Of a DNA stretch of 12,641 nt, positions 10,812 through 12,641 are shown in pieces (the first letter of the stretch is position 1; every line of letters starts with the position of its first letter). Source of the stretch: Desulfatitalea sp. Lineage in GTDB: Bacteria; Desulfobacterota; Desulfobacteria; Desulfobacterales; Desulfosarcinaceae. The stretch lies in contig JAGTVD010000457.1 of the NCBI GenBank assembly GCA_018224505.1, positions 1-12,641 of the forward strand, in the 5' to 3' direction. Under the pieces are notes generated by a model. It searched no databases. It saw only the letters and a list, made by a program, of their open reading frames with translations, and was not told the origin of the DNA. Both the position numbers and the translations under genes were made by a program.

Positions 10812-12641
10812 TTACGGTTTCTCATCGGTGGTCGCTGGTTGCGTGTGCAGGTAGTAGAGCCGCAGCAGGTGCAGGTCGTCATAGCTTGCGACCTCATGGA
10901 GCGCTTCGTATATCGGCCGCAGGGCCTGGTGGCCCAGGCGTTCGAAGGCCGCCAGGGCGGCGGAACGGGTTTCGGCGTCCAGCTTGACCGCTTCCAGCAG
11001 TGCTTCCTGGCGCAGTCGGTGGCCCGCGCGCCAATAGCGATTGAGGTTGGTGATGACGGTGGTGCGCTTGATGGTGAAGCGGTCCATCAGTTCGTTGATG
11101 GCGGCGCCGGCATTGAAGGCTTCGCTGATTTCCACAAAACGGCGTTTTTCACCCGATTGGGTGCGGGTGGCATCGGCGGGCAGGGCGGGCGCAATTTGCG
11201 GGCGCGGAACTTCGACGATGCCCCGCTCGGTGCAATATTCGCGGATGGTTTCCAGAAAAGGTTCCCCATACTGTTGTGCCTTTGTGGTTCCCACACCGTT
11301 GACTTGCAGCAGACCCTCCGGAGACTGAGGAAACCAGGCGGCCATGTCCATCAGGGTTTTATCGGAAAAGATTATGAAGGGCGGTACGCCCGCGGCATCG
11401 GCGAGTGTTTTGCGCTTGGTGCGCAGTCGGGTGAACAGTTCGGCGTCATGGTCCGGGGGCGGTTTGTCACCGGTGGCCGGCCCGCGGCTGGGCGTTTGAA
11501 GCGTCGCGTCGGCGGGCAGCGTGCCGTGAAAGGTGCATTGGCCGCGGAACAACTCCCATGCCTTGGGGGTGAGCCGCAGGCCGCCGTGGCCCATGTCCTG
11601 GGTCATGAATCCCTGGTGCAGGAGCTGGCGCGCCAGATGGCGCCACTGGGTGGGGGAGTACGCCATGCCGATACCGTGGGTGGAGAGCCGGTCGTGGCCC
11701 CGGTTGAGCACCTTTTGGGACTTGGATCCCCGCAGCACATCGACGACATGGGCCACCCCGAAGGATTCGCCGGTGCGTTTGACGCACGAGAGCAGTTTCT
11801 GGGCGGCGGTGGTCAATTCGGTGGTTGGGGCCTTGTCGGTGGTGCAGTTGTCGCACATGGCGCATGATTGGCGCGTGTACACCTCGCCGAAGTAATCGAG
11901 CAGCACCGTGCGCCGGCAGGCCTCGGTCTCTACATAGCGCAGGAGTGTAGTGAGCAGCAGGGTGGCCGTGCGCTGGCGGTGATCGGCCATCTGGGCGATC
12001 ATGTATCTGATTTTGTAGATATCGCCGTAGGAGTATAACAGCAGACAATCCGCGGGGGCCCCGTCCCGACCGGCACGGCCGATCTCCTGGTAGTAGCTCT
12101 CGATGTTCTTGGGCAGGTCATGGTGCACCACAAAGCGGATATTGCTTTTATCTATGCCCATGCCGAAGGCCACGGTTGCCACCATCACCTGGACATCATC
12201 CCTGGAGAAACGCTCCTGGTGGCGCTGGCGCACCTCGTCCGGCAATCCGGCGTGATAGGGCAGGGCCGGCACGCCGTCGGCCTCCAGTCGCCCGCTCAAT
12301 TGGTCCACCTGACGCCGGGTGGCGCAGTAGACGATGCCGGGCCGCCCCTCGTGGCGCCGGATCATCGCCAGGGTTTGGCGATAGGGATTTTCCTTGGGGC
12401 GGACTTCCAGAAACAGGTTGGGCCGGTCGAAACCGGCGATGAACTGGGACTCGCCATTGAATCCGAGACATGCCTGGATGTCCCGGCGCACCTGCTCCGT
12501 GGCCGTGGCGGTCAGGGCCAGGCATACCGCTTCGGGCCAGCGGGCGCGCACTTCGGCCAGGCGCCGGTACTCGGGCCGGAAGTCGTGACCCCAGTCGGAG
12601 ATGCAGTGGGCTTCGTCAATGGCCAGGCAACGCACGGCCGC
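10812..12641 (-). CDS. recQ: RecQ-family ATP-dependent DNA helicase, N terminus beyond window
   Basis: The visible 609 residues begin just before motif II (DEAHCISDWGHDFRPEY). About 135 residues with the Q motif, Walker A and motif Ia lie past the right edge. Further motifs seen are LTATAT (III), GIVYC (IV), ATVAFGMGIDKSNIRFVVHH (V) and YYQEIGRAGRDG (VI). The zinc site is C240, C258, C261 and C264 counting from the first visible Met. A winged-helix RQC region follows, then an HRDC domain at about 397-470. After the HRDC comes an extension of some 130 residues whose FVEISEAFNAGAAINELMDR segment resembles the helix-turn-helix tail seen on some bacterial RecQ proteins. RecQ unwinds 3'-5' and acts in recombination repair and fork restart. 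No internal stop was seen; it is open to base 12641. Confidence 0.95.
   Translation of the reverse strand, partial: AAVRCLAIDEAHCISDWGHDFRPEYRRLAEVRARWPEAVCLALTATATEQVRRDIQACLGFNGESQFIAGFDRPNLFLEVRPKENPYRQTLAMIRRHEGRPGIVYCATRRQVDQLSGRLEADGVPALPYHAGLPDEVRQRHQERFSRDDVQVMVATVAFGMGIDKSNIRFVVHHDLPKNIESYYQEIGRAGRDGAPADCLLLYSYGDIYKIRYMIAQMADHRQRTATLLLTTLLRYVETEACRRTVLLDYFGEVYTRQSCAMCDNCTTDKAPTTELTTAAQKLLSCVKRTGESFGVAHVVDVLRGSKSQKVLNRGHDRLSTHGIGMAYSPTQWRHLARQLLHQGFMTQDMGHGGLRLTPKAWELFRGQCTFHGTLPADATLQTPSRGPATGDKPPPDHDAELFTRLRTKRKTLADAAGVPPFIIFSDKTLMDMAAWFPQSPEGLLQVNGVGTTKAQQYGEPFLETIREYCTERGIVEVPRPQIAPALPADATRTQSGEKRRFVEISEAFNAGAAINELMDRFTIKRTTVITNLNRYWRAGHRLRQEALLEAVKLDAETRSAALAAFERLGHQALRPIYEALHEVASYDDLHLLRLYYLHTQPATTDEKP

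Noticed and set aside
1..12641. CRISPR arrays, tRNA or rRNA genes, transposases
   Set aside because: No regularly spaced repeats, cloverleaf or rRNA segments, or transposase motifs were seen on either strand.

Overview
The window looks like chromosome from a GC-rich Gram-negative bacterium. A sulfate-reducer-type deltaproteobacterium (Desulfobacterota) is my best guess. It rests on overall gene style, the FmdB zinc-ribbon protein and the extended RecQ, not on a marker gene. The left and right thirds are GC-rich with dense, overlapping genes. The stretch from about 8.8 to 10.7 kb is visibly more AT-rich and looks like an accessory insert.

Region 1 (1-4949, minus strand) is a type VI secretion operon in the order tssE, tssF, tssG, tssK, tssL, with tssL running off the left edge. 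Together these encode most of the baseplate (TssE/F/G/K) plus the inner-membrane DotU-type TssL that docks it. Spacing is tight or overlapping throughout, so one transcript is likely. The operon starts with tssE, so sheath (tssB/C), Hcp and effector genes must lie elsewhere.

Region 2 (4950-7315) begins with a 270-bp divergent intergenic region that has candidate promoters on both strands and two structured leaders. It is followed by a plus-strand gene for a T7 gp4/Twinkle-like protein: CHC2-like zinc finger, TOPRIM fold, DnaB-type helicase. Both aspartates of the TOPRIM DxD motif appear to be lost, while the helicase motifs are intact. Two very small ORFs follow, joined by a TGATG overlap, and the second encodes a probable two-helix membrane peptide. 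Similar stem-loops sit at both ends of this unit. It is the most unusual part of the window.

Region 3 (7316-8560, minus strand) holds fmdB, with a good sigma70-like promoter, and then an inositol-monophosphatase-family gene in which one canonical metal-ligand glutamate is replaced by glutamine.

Region 4 (about 8790-10680, plus strand) is the AT-richer accessory stretch: a decayed RelE toxin remnant, an intact higB-higA toxin-antitoxin pair, and an Asp/Glu racemase-family gene with a Ser83/Cys197 active-site pair. Weak attC-like sequences after the relE remnant and after higA raise the possibility of old integron cassettes.

Region 5 (10812-12641, minus strand) is the C-terminal four-fifths of a RecQ helicase with RQC-type zinc site, HRDC domain and a C-terminal helix-turn-helix-like extension. 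It converges on the racemase gene. I saw no rRNA, tRNA, CRISPR array or transposase.
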